Made by a program: the position numbers and the translations under genes
Shown here: positions 30,943 to 38,922 of the stretch, in pieces
Layout: the number at the start of each line of letters is the position of its first letter
Numbering within the stretch: position 1 is the first letter of the stretch
The notes under the pieces: model-generated
Told to the model about the DNA's origin: nothing
Database searches by the model: none
The model's input: the letters and a program-made list of their open reading frames with translations, nothing else
Source of the DNA: Lactobacillus hamsteri DSM 5661 = JCM 6256
GTDB taxonomy: Bacteria > Bacillota > Bacilli > Lactobacillales > Lactobacillaceae
NCBI RefSeq assembly: GCF_000615445.1
Contig: NZ_BALY01000017.1
Coordinates: forward strand, 1-38,922
Reading direction: 5' to 3'
DNA length: 38,922 nt

Positions 30943-33900
30943 TTAATTATTACGTTTACGGTCTACAGCCATGCCAATCAACCCAGCAATTGAAACTAAA
31001 GCTAAACCGACAAGAGTAAATTTGTTTTGTTTTTCACCAGTTTCAGGCAACTGATTTGTTGTATTAATTAATTTTTCTTTCGATAACTCTTCTCTTACAC
31101 CATTTGAAGAATGAAAAGTTTGCGCTACTGAAATAGAACTTCTTAATGGGCGATAAGTTAAACTCTCAACTTTTTGATTATTAACACCAGTAGTTTTGTA
31201 CAATTTATTCGACTTTTTCTTTGCAGATGAACTATGATTCTCTGTTGACATATCTCTAATCACAGTTTTATCAGACAATTTACTTTGCATTTGCGGCTGC
31301 GTTGGTTGTTCTGGTTCACTAGGTTGTGTAGGAACAATGGGATCTGTATCTTGTGATGGCGTAGTTGGTTGTGATTTTGAATCTGGCATAATTTCGTTTG
31401 ACTGACTTGGAGAAGATTGTTTTTTGAAAATAACAGTAATAATTACATCTGAATCGTTAGGAATAACTTTTACTGCATTAATTTGCTTCTCCCCATCTTT
31501 CGATAAACCTAATTCATTCGTTTTTTCTTTATCATTACGTGCAACTGAAATCAAATCATAATTATTCGGAGAATCAATCGGAATAGATTTAAATATAAAT
31601 GAATCCGGTGTCCAAGTATAATTTTTAGTTGAACCAGCTGGACGGAAACCACTAAATGATACGCTTGAAGAGAAGGATTGATGTCTTATTTCATTACCAT
31701 TTTCATCTTCAAAAATATAGTTAACAATTTCTGTTATTTGTTTTGAAATCTTTTCTGGCTGCACATCATTATTTTCTTTTCGTCTCAAATATACATATTG
31801 ATCCGGCATATTTTGTGTAAATTTAGCTTTAGCAAGATCAGCTGGAGCAGATACTAATACATAATTTTCACTATAATTCCAAAGCATGTTAGTTACGTTT
31901 GAAAATTCATCAACATTACCATTGATATTAGAAATCTTATGTTCCAATATTTCATTACCATCAGAAGGTTGCCATTGGACTTTGTTAGTAGGGAAAGTTT
32001 TTTCACCTATATCAATATAATGGATATTGTAACTAGATTTACGAACTGGTTTTTTAGCCTTAGTATATATAACCGTTAAATTGATATCTTCAGAATCTGG
32101 ATTAATCTTATCAAATTCCTTAATATACACATTTTTACCTTCTTTATATTCAATATTTTTATCTGCAGGTAAATTATCATTCTTTGAAGTAAAATTATAT
32201 CCGGCTTTTGTTGGAATTAAAACCTTTGCAAAAGTTTGGTCAGTACTTGGATTCCAGGAAATACCAAAATTTTGTTTATCATGGCCATCATACTTTCCAC
32301 TAAGATTAAATGTAATATCTTTTTGATAAGTAGGGAAAGCTTCTGTACCATTTTCATACAAATATTTAATTTTTTCATGAATTGTCTTAGATTTGCTAAT
32401 ATTTGTAATCTTATGCCTTAAGTAAATATATTGATCCGGCATTGTATCGGTCATAATACCTTTACCAATTTTTTCTGGCTCTTGGATTAATTCAAATCCC
32501 TCTTTTTCATAATCTTCTGGTTTCCAAAGTGAACCAGTTACATCATAAGACGAATTAAGTGGACTATTAACTTTAATATCATGACTACCATTATCAATCA
32601 CATTTTCATCTTTTGATGTAAAACCTGAAGTTTTATTAGTTCTTCCTACATCAATATAATGGATATTAAAACTTGCACTATTCTTTTTCAGGTAAACTAT
32701 AAATCGACTTGCATTAGTATTCTCAAATTTCCCCCAAGCAAATTTATCAAGATTATATTTATCATTACCTGATGGAAAGGCTAATTGCGTTTCATTATTG
32801 TGATTTGATGACACAACATGATCAAGTAAATAATTATCACTTTGTTTTAAATAATTAAGGTAATTATTTGCCCCTGAAAATTCAATCTTGTTTCCTTCTC
32901 CACCTTGAGCTGTAAACGTGCCATTTGGTAAGTCAGCATTTGGTGAAGCAATATCTCTAAAACTAAGAAAAACTTTTCTTAATTCACTCGCACTTGCAGA
33001 ATTTTCAACTGAAAGTGGTAAAGTTTGACGAAAGATTGCTGCATGCCAATCGTAACGTGCAGACCCGTCTGTTGAATTAATTCCAACATTAGTTTGAACT
33101 TTTGAACCATCTGGTTTTATAGCTTCAATTTTGTATCCAATTCCTAAAGTATTATTAACGGCATCCCTCAAAGCTTCATTATCAGTTAAAGCAGAACCAT
33201 TAAAATTATAATGTTTTCCAGGTTGTTGCCTTTTAACATCTTGGTCATAAGTTTCAATTCCACTTGGTAATGTGAAGCCTGAAGCACTAACATTTAACCA
33301 TGATAACCAATCCTCTTCTCTAAATTTAACATTAGGATTAGAACATCTTACATGATAAATATGAGTTAAAATGCCATCTTGGTCACTAGTATCTACAGTA
33401 ACATTAATATCTGATTTTATTTGATCAAATTTCTCAGTATCTTTAGATAAATATAGTCCACTTTCGTTTCTAATTTCATTGTTTAAATTATCTTTTTGAT
33501 AATATGCCAAATTGTCTTTTAGTTGTTTTTCTGCTTCTTCAGCTGACGTCCACTGATATGTGAAAATAGGACTTTTACCTACGGTAATCGTAACATCAAA
33601 ATTATTACCATCTGCTTCTGCTGGACAAAATGTATCATTATTAGAGAAATATGTATTAACTGAAACTTTATTTTCTGGATCCCATGTTCTTGCAAAATAA
33701 GTATTTTCACTTATTGAAGTATTTTTATTTGATTTTATAAACTTTTTATTTGAAATATATCTACCAGGAACCTGTAAATTACTACTAAAAGTTCTATCTC
33801 CAATATGAATATCATTTTTAGCAGTATACATAAAAGATTTTTGATCTTTATTTTCATCCTCAGTATATTGATAGACTATAGGATGATTGGTAGGATCATC

Positions 33901-35300
33901 ATTTAATGTTGCTAATTTTTTCCTGAAACCCAATTCAAATTTAATTCAATGATAAATGGATTAGATGGGTCAGCTGTATTAATATATCGATTAGTTTCGT
34001 CATCATTAAACACTAAACGATAATGATCCCCCATATTGTATGCCTTGCCGACTACACTACCTTTATATTTAATAGCAATAGTTTTCGACAATTGATTATC
34101 ATAATGACGGATCGAACCATTTTCCTCAGTCAATCCCATATCTACATCAATATAATCTTGATCATCAATTGGCTTATTTAATACGATAGTAAAACTTAAT
34201 TTTTCTGAACCAGATTCTTGATCAGTACTACCATCTACTGCTTGGGCACTAACATTTTTAACTTCATATTTTGAACTATCAGCAGCATTTTTTCCAGGAA
34301 TAATGTTATAAACTATGCGTCCTGCCTGATAATTTTGAATCCCATTTGTAAACTTTGCTAAAATATATTTTCTTCCGTCAGTTAATGTAACAGTAGTATT
34401 CCCACCACCATAACCTTCTGGCAAATTATAATTTAAATCATGAGCATCAGCAAAAACTAATTGATTCCATACATTATAAGTCTGTTTTCGACCATCTAAA
34501 TCTTTATCAGTTGCCGTTAAATCTGCCTTTAATTGAATTTCTTTTCCGTTACCATCCGGTGCAGTTTTAGTAGTTACCCAATAAGCTTCTTCACCATTAG
34601 TAGTTTTTCCAAGTTTATTAATGGTATAAGGATTATCTGCAGCACTTCCATTGTCTTTTAAACCATCAGTCGTAAATCCCTTTGGAATAAGTACCATAAA
34701 ATTTGGATTTTTAATTGTACTATCACCATAACTAGAAAGTTGATACTTTATAGTCATATGATCACCAACATTTACTTCAACCCCATTATCACTATCCGCA
34801 GCAGCATTTTTACTGCCATCGGCATTAACCATTTGCGCATAGCCTGTAAAAGTAGCCTTTTTTTCTTCGGTCTTATTTTCAGCAACAATCTTATTTAAAG
34901 TATCAGGACTTACTTTATCATTACCTTCAAGCTTTAAAGTTTCAGTTGATGCTTCATTATCAAGATTATTTTCAGTTATTTTTTGTTTGTCATGAATAGC
35001 TGGAATCTGTGCCGTTGTATTATTTGACTCTGTTTTATTTTGCTCTATAGTTTTAGTATTATTTTGAGCAATTTCTGTATTTTGTTCTTGATTATCATGA
35101 CTATTATTGCTGCTTGGAGTTTGCTCAACAGTTTGAGCTGAGGAATGATTATCAACAGCTGCTTCTACAGTTGAATTAGTTCCCCAGAATACCATTGTGC
35201 CAAGAAAAACTGAGGCAACACCAATACTCAATTTACGAATACTAAAACGTTGACGTTCTTTACTTATTTCTTCCACCATTTGTTTTCTTTTTGCATCCAT
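30943..35300 (-). pseudogene. Mucus-binding LPXTG surface protein, split by a poly-A frameshift
   Basis: Restored length about 1450 aa. N-terminal YSIRK-type signal (FSIRKLSIGVASVFLGTMVF), Asn/Gln/Thr-rich region, then an adhesin-like beta domain from about residue 155. The frame ends at a TAG after NWVSGKN; the next frame continues (LATLNDDPTNHPIVYQY) with no loss of sense. The break is at an A6 tract (T6 at 33916-33921 on the plus strand) that would need A7. The second part has two repeats beginning NIHYID(V/I)G and ending MPDQY(I/V)YLR, each with a Mub-type domain, then a Pro/Gln/Thr wall-spanning region and LPETGEKQNK (31050-31036) plus helix and basic tail. Sortase-anchored adhesin for mucus. 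Ribosome site weak (GTGAG). Confidence 0.88.
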
Positions 35301-35442
35301 ATTTAAAACTCACAGTCTTCTCATTATATAAATAACACTAATTTTCAATGCAATTATAGCACTCTATATTGCATCAGTAAGTATTAAATATGGACTTTTT
35401 TATAATAAAATAACAAATTTTGATTTTTACAAAAAAACAAGT

Positions 35443-35567
35443 GTCTGGGAAAAAACTCTAAAATAAAGAAAACACTGATAATCATCGTTAGATAAACGTT
35501 GATATATCAGTGTTTTTACTTTCTAAAAAATCATGATATAAATCAAATTAAGACTTATTTCCCAGAC
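35443..35567. mobile_element. 125-bp MITE-like hairpin element
   Basis: 20-bp terminal inverted repeats (35443-35462 and 35548-35567) match at 17 of 20 positions, beginning GTCTGGGAAA. Inside is a second long inverted repeat, AAAACACTGATA / TATCAGTGTTTT (35469-35516), extended by ATCATCGTT / AACGTTGAT. No coding capacity and no clear target-site duplication. It lies after the stop of the ATPase gene and before the mucus-binding gene promoter; the hairpin could also terminate transcription. Confidence 0.55.
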
Positions 35568-35606
35568 TCATTAATTTATGTCTTCAATATTTAATAATTT
35601 TTCATT

Positions 35607-37022
35607 TCAATCAAAAAAATCACCATATGAAATTACTCGCACATTTTGCTTCTTTGCTCGTTCTTTAAAATCATTATTATCCTTTTTCACAAAGAAATAC
35701 AAATACTTATTTTTAATAGTATTCTTTTCACCAAATAATTCTGCTCTATTACGTAAAGTAGTTAACATCTCTCGACTCAATTTATCTGAATTGCGCCATT
35801 TACATTCGCCAACTATAGCTTCAGAATTATCAAAATTTACGGCAACAATATCAATCTCATCTTGGCGTTTTAAAACAGGATTATATCCCCACCAACTTTT
35901 GATGCTTCGTGGTTCAAAAGGTAATTCACTTTGCTTCCAAAGCCAGTCCATACTAGCTTGTTCAAAAATGGGGCCTAAAAAGCGAGGTAATTCTTTCATA
36001 ATTGCTTCAAGTACGCCATTCGTTCTCCCTAAAGCAATTTGATCCTGCTCTCCAGAAATAAATTTAAACCAGAATTTAAACATATTATCTTTAATAGCAT
36101 AAATTCCATTTTTAGAATTGGTATCAAGAATTGGCGATTTTCGTTCAATTATTTCCAACTCCATTAATTTATTTAAATATGGACTAAGCTGTGAACTACT
36201 CTTTAAACCTATTGCTTGATAAATTTTATTAACCTTAGTTTTGCCATTAGCAATTGCAACTAAAATTGAATAATATGTGGCCGGCTTGCGCAACTCTTCT
36301 TGAAGTAAAATATTTGTCTCATTTTGTAAGGGTGCATTTTGTTTCAAAAATAATTTATTAATATTTTCTGAAACCGTAATTCTTTGATCAATAAATGTCA
36401 AATATTGCGGAACTCCACCAGTAATACCGTAATATGCCAACAAATCCTCATTATCGATATCTGGAAGCATTTTCTTTGTATCAAAAATATTAAATGGTCG
36501 AATTTTAAATTGGCCTGTCCTTCTGCCATATAAAGGACTTTTTATTCCTAATACTTGATGTTCCATAAAAGACATCGAAGATCCACAAAGAATAAGCATA
36601 ACATTATTGTATTCTTTATAAATATGATCTATTGTGTACTGCAATATAGAACTAACTTCAGGTGCAGATTCAGCAAAATATGGAAATTCATCAAGCACAA
36701 AAACTAATTTTTCTTTTTGATTATTCGCAATATTTTCTACTTCAGTAAAAGCATCCCGAAAATCATTAAAAGAAAAATGTGTATTTATTCTACCCGGATT
36801 TTCAAAATCCATAATTGCATCGGATAAATATTGTAAATTTAATTCTTTTGTAGCCTCAATTCCTTGAATATAAATAGAAGGTTTATTTTTAATAAATTCT
36901 TTAATTAAAGATGTTTTACCTACTCTGCGTCTTCCGTAAACAACTGCCATCTCGAAGTTAGGACTTTGATACATCTCATTCAAGTTGGTAAGTTCAGTTT
37001 CTCTAGCGACAAATTTTTTCAT
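35607..37022 (-). CDS. AAA+ ATPase with DUF234 nuclease-like domain (second copy)
   Basis: 471 aa from the ATG at 37022, preceded by AGGTGG. Same architecture and high similarity to the gene at 8131-9540: GRRRVGKTSLI (Walker A, residues about 29-39), LVFVLDEFPYF (Walker B), LILCGSSMSFMEHQVLGIKSPLYG, winged helix NKIYQAIGLKSSSQLSPYLNKL, and C-terminal PRFLGPIFEQASMDWL, DEIDIVAVNF, AIVGECKWRN (D...ExK). It ends 25 bp before the first palindrome arm of the MITE-like element. Its promoter region holds 15-bp repeats related to those of the first copy. Confidence 0.85.
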   Translation of the reverse strand: MKKFVARETELTNLNEMYQSPNFEMAVVYGRRRVGKTSLIKEFIKNKPSIYIQGIEATKELNLQYLSDAIMDFENPGRINTHFSFNDFRDAFTEVENIANNQKEKLVFVLDEFPYFAESAPEVSSILQYTIDHIYKEYNNVMLILCGSSMSFMEHQVLGIKSPLYGRRTGQFKIRPFNIFDTKKMLPDIDNEDLLAYYGITGGVPQYLTFIDQRITVSENINKLFLKQNAPLQNETNILLQEELRKPATYYSILVAIANGKTKVNKIYQAIGLKSSSQLSPYLNKLMELEIIERKSPILDTNSKNGIYAIKDNMFKFWFKFISGEQDQIALGRTNGVLEAIMKELPRFLGPIFEQASMDWLWKQSELPFEPRSIKSWWGYNPVLKRQDEIDIVAVNFDNSEAIVGECKWRNSDKLSREMLTTLRNRAELFGEKNTIKNKYLYFFVKKDNNDFKERAKKQNVRVISYGDFFD

Positions 37023-37039
37023 ATCGTCCACCTAATATA

Positions 37040-37084
37040 ATTATGATTATTCTAATCATAATTAGTATAATCGTAATTATATAT
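37040..37084. repeat. 15-bp repeats upstream of the second DUF234 ATPase
   Basis: Three units of 15 bp starting at 37040, 37055 and 37070 (ATTATGATTATTCTA, ATCATAATTAGTATA, ATCGTAATTATATAT). The first two form an 11-bp inverted repeat, AATTATGATTA / TAATCATAATT with a 3-bp centre. The core AATTAYGATTA is shared with the array at 9552-9617. Confidence 0.65.
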
Positions 37085-37093
37085 AAAAGCAAT

Positions 37094-37141
37094 TTCTGTG
37101 AATTAAATAAAAATACAGCTCACGTAAATGTGAACTGCATT
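37094..37141. repeat. 48-bp direct repeat, left copy (downstream of zeta-like gene)
   Basis: 44 of 48 bases identical to 37982-38029. It contains a hairpin CAGTTCAC / GTGAGCTG followed by a T-rich run on the minus strand, i.e. a terminator, and ends inside the stop codon of the toxin gene. Confidence 0.8.
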
Positions 37142-37742
37142 ATTTATATTTTTGCTTCGAAATTTTTATTGCCTCTGTCGCCCATTCAGCTACTTCATCA
37201 TTAATGAAAGTGATTTTTTTATTATTTCTACTTAAAACCGATACATATTTTTCACTATTATCAAATAAGTCTACAGTATCAAACATATTTACTAATTTTG
37301 ACAAGTTTTGAAGAGATTGTGGATATCTTTTTATTATTATTTCTTCTGGAATATCATGTCCACCCTTTTCAACCCTATTTTTAACTCTTTCAATGGCCAA
37401 TTCAGGACTCTTTAATCCAACATAAAATAGATGCGTAGAAAAGCCTTTGCTTTTAGCATCATTTAAAATATTCAAATAAGTTTTTGAATGTCCTGACAAA
37501 GTCGTTTCCATATTGAAGCTTTTACATGAATTAATGCATTCTCGAATTCTTTTTATTTCAATTCTCATTGATTTAATAGCTGTTACCCCATCATGCCAAT
37601 CCCAATTTTTGTCTCTAGCTATCTCATCAGCATTAACTCTTATTGATTGTGAAATTGTAGGATATCTTTGGATCCCTGTTGTATATAAGGTGGATTTCCC
37701 AGCACCATTTATCCCTGCAAACATGTATAAATCTTTACTCAT
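37140..37742 (-). CDS. Zeta-toxin-like P-loop kinase
   Basis: 200 aa. Walker A FAGINGAGKST at residues 8-18, then NADEIARD, the ETT motif in NMETTLSGHS, and the Arg-rich IERVKNRVEKGGHDIPEEIIIKR typical of the COG4185/zeta family that phosphorylates UDP-N-acetylglucosamine in characterised toxins. The start is 1 nt after the stop of the 59-aa partner gene, so translation is coupled. Together they look like a type II toxin-antitoxin pair. Toxicity here is not shown by sequence. Confidence 0.8.
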   Translation of the reverse strand: MSKDLYMFAGINGAGKSTLYTTGIQRYPTISQSIRVNADEIARDKNWDWHDGVTAIKSMRIEIKRIRECINSCKSFNMETTLSGHSKTYLNILNDAKSKGFSTHLFYVGLKSPELAIERVKNRVEKGGHDIPEEIIIKRYPQSLQNLSKLVNMFDTVDLFDNSEKYVSVLSRNNKKITFINDEVAEWATEAIKISKQKYK

Positions 37743-37743
37743 A

Positions 37744-37923
37744 TTATCTTATAAAGTCACCATTAATAACTTTTCTTTGTCTAGCCTGTAAAGCCCTATC
37801 TTGTAATGCTTTCCAAAAATTTCTTTCTGCTTGGTTTTTAGACTCATTTATTCTTGCTTGCAATTCTCTATCATCTAATTTTTCAATTTCTTTATCAATT
37901 TTATTTGTTTGATCAAAATTCAC
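37744..37923 (-). CDS. 59-aa antitoxin-like partner of the zeta-like gene
   Basis: GTG start at 37923-37921 with GGAGG 8 nt upstream; stop at 37746-37744. The protein is charged and helical (KIDKEIEKLDDRELQARINE, then NFWKALQDRALQARQR) with a basic end. It is short enough to be missed by length cut-offs. Position immediately before the toxin, with its own promoter and palindrome, is typical of antitoxins, though the small epsilon antitoxins of known zeta pairs are longer and this one is not recognisable by sequence. Confidence 0.7.
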   Translation of the reverse strand: MNFDQTNKIDKEIEKLDDRELQARINESKNQAERNFWKALQDRALQARQRKVINGDFIR

Positions 37924-37951
37924 GCTAAAAACCTCCTTTATTATTAAACTA

Positions 37952-37975
37952 AGTATAACATTTAGTAATCACTAA
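37952..37975 (-). promoter_or_regulatory. Promoter -10 and palindromic operator of the toxin-antitoxin pair
   Basis: -10 TATACT (37957-37952) and, 4 bp upstream, the dyad TTAGTGATTACTAA (37975-37962; arms of 5 with a 4-bp centre). Suits autorepression by the antitoxin or complex. Confidence 0.5.
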
Positions 37976-37981
37976 TATCTC

Positions 37982-38029
37982 TTCTGCGAATCAAATAAAA
38001 ATATAGCTCACGTAAATGTAAACTGCATT
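37982..38029. repeat. 48-bp direct repeat, right copy (terminator of nucleoside phosphorylase gene)
   Basis: Partner of the repeat at 37094. The same hairpin and T-rich run lie directly after the phosphorylase gene, where this is the natural terminator. The two copies bracket exactly the toxin-antitoxin unit. Confidence 0.8.
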
Positions 38030-38035
38030 TATTTA

Positions 38036-38803
38036 CTATTCCTTAATCTTCGCCAAAACTTGTGAACCAATATCTAAGCCTGCGCTGTGAGATTCACTTC
38101 CCCAATCACGCTCATCATAATTTTCCATGTTAGCTAATGTATCCGCCGTAAACAAAATTTGAGCAAAATCAATTTTTCTAAATTGTGCACAAGCTGCCAT
38201 CCCCGCGCATTCCATTTCAACAGTCGCTGCGCCTAATTGGCGGAATTGTGCAACCTTTTTTGGCGTTTCTCTAAAGAAACCATCGGTTGTCCAAGTTGTG
38301 ATTTCATCATATTCTAAACCAAATTCATTAACTGCCTTTTCAACTTCTGACAAATATTCAGATTTTAAATCTATGTATCTGCCTGGCCCCATGTAATGGA
38401 AAGACGTTCCTTCATCACGAATTGCACGAGTTGGAATAAGCATCGCATTTTCTGGCAAATCTTCTAATGCTCCGGCATTTCCAAAAGCCAAAACTTTCTT
38501 TACTCCATACGAAATTAACCAATCGAGAAGTTGGACAGCTGCTGGCGCACCTAATGGAGCTTGGCAGAGAGTTAATTTTTCATTATTGATTTCAACTTCG
38601 TAAATGTTTGGTTGAAAAGAAATTGAATCAAAGGCTCCAATTATCTTGTGGGGATGCTTAGTAAGAAAATCATCAATATTATCCTTGGGTACGAAAGCAT
38701 AAAGCAATCTTGAGTGAAAATGAAATGGTAGCTGATCATGATTTGGCTCAAGAACTGCATGTTGGTTTTTATCAAAATCTAAAATAAAAGGTTCTTCTGA
38801 CAT
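38036..38803 (-). CDS. PNP/UDP-family nucleoside phosphorylase
   Basis: 255 aa from the ATG at 38803, 7 nt after GAAGGG; an ATG 9 bp earlier touches the ribosome site. Family marks: LLDWLISYGVKKVLAFGNAGAL, IPTRAIRDEGTSFHY, and VEMECAGMAACA (residues about 198-209) with Glu-Met-Glu ribose contacts. It should split purine or pyrimidine nucleosides in the cytosol for salvage. Substrate class not decided by sequence. Confidence 0.88.
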   Translation of the reverse strand: MSEEPFILDFDKNQHAVLEPNHDQLPFHFHSRLLYAFVPKDNIDDFLTKHPHKIIGAFDSISFQPNIYEVEINNEKLTLCQAPLGAPAAVQLLDWLISYGVKKVLAFGNAGALEDLPENAMLIPTRAIRDEGTSFHYMGPGRYIDLKSEYLSEVEKAVNEFGLEYDEITTWTTDGFFRETPKKVAQFRQLGAATVEMECAGMAACAQFRKIDFAQILFTADTLANMENYDERDWGSESHSAGLDIGSQVLAKIKE

Positions 38804-38899
38804 ATATAACATCCCTTCTCATTTTTGTTTAACCCTAATAACACTAAATAAATAATATTTATCAAGATGTCTAAGTAAAAAGATGATAATATAATTAAA

Positions 38900-38922
38900 A
38901 GCACACTCTTGTGAGCGTGCTG
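38900..38922 (-). terminator. Terminator of a gene beyond the window edge
   Basis: Stem AGCACGCTC / GAGTGTGCT with a 4-nt loop and T-rich tail on the minus strand; it lies at the end of the window. Confidence 0.6.

Noticed and set aside
35578-36042. 154-codon plus-strand frame
   Set aside because: Shadow of the DUF234 ATPase gene; a similar shadow appears opposite the paralogue at 8318, showing it is a by-product of the conserved minus-strand sequence.

Overview
The window looks like chromosomal DNA of an AT-rich Lactobacillus (acidophilus/delbrueckii-type). The evidence is the gene content: PepE/PepG-type peptidases, a YSIRK/LPXTG mucus-binding protein, a T-box-controlled BrnQ, PadC/PadR, a FumC plus soluble fumarate reductase pair, and CcpA-type cre sites. 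Species assignment is inference. There is no rRNA, tRNA, CRISPR array, phage or recognisable transposase. Most genes lie on the minus strand in short units closed by clear intrinsic terminators.

Layout. 1-3.3 kb: cytochrome b5-like protein flanked by two single-helix microproteins, a basic hypothetical protein, a nitroreductase behind a cre site, and an L,D-transpeptidase. 3.4-6.7 kb: small secreted proteins and lipoproteins, a C-terminal remnant of rarA, and next to it a ~180-nt ncRNA unit that I think is 6S RNA. 6.7-9.6 kb: a C1B peptidase and an AAA+ ATPase with a C-terminal nuclease-like domain, preceded by 15-bp iterons. 9.7-14.5 kb: RibD-like reductase, a frameshifted alpha-hydroxy-acid oxidase, and the fumC-fumarate reductase operon. 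14.6-18.3 kb: an unknown 544-aa protein behind an apparent LexA-controlled promoter, the T-box-brnQ unit, and a short unit encoding a 29-aa peptide. 18.3-22.7 kb: a second C1B peptidase, an AEC permease, padC-padR with two PadR boxes, and a secreted protein. 22.7-29.5 kb: a DUF4143-type ATPase behind three palindromes, a decayed esterase, a GNAT enzyme, a tandem sirtuin pair (the second double-frameshifted) with a TetR regulator, and an intact esterase. 29.6-35.3 kb: a CPBP-like membrane protein and a mucus-binding protein split at a poly-A tract. 35.4-38.9 kb: a MITE-like hairpin element, a paralogue of the first ATPase with its own 15-bp repeats, a zeta-like toxin with a 59-aa partner flanked by 48-bp direct repeats, and a nucleoside phosphorylase.

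How the genes fit together. FumC and the fumarate reductase would turn malate into succinate through fumarate as an electron sink, under catabolite control. The peptidases and BrnQ serve amino-acid supply. PadC/PadR detoxify phenolic acids. The strongest candidates for undescribed biology are three: (1) the SOS-type unknown gene at 14.6-16.3 kb; (2) the repeat-preceded ATPase genes at 8.1, 22.9 and 35.6 kb, each with a winged-helix and nuclease-like part; (3) the sirtuin pair lacking the usual catalytic His, with a TetR gene and matching dyads. Several genes are broken by single-base losses in short homopolymers. Some may be real decay and some assembly errors, and raw reads would be needed to decide.
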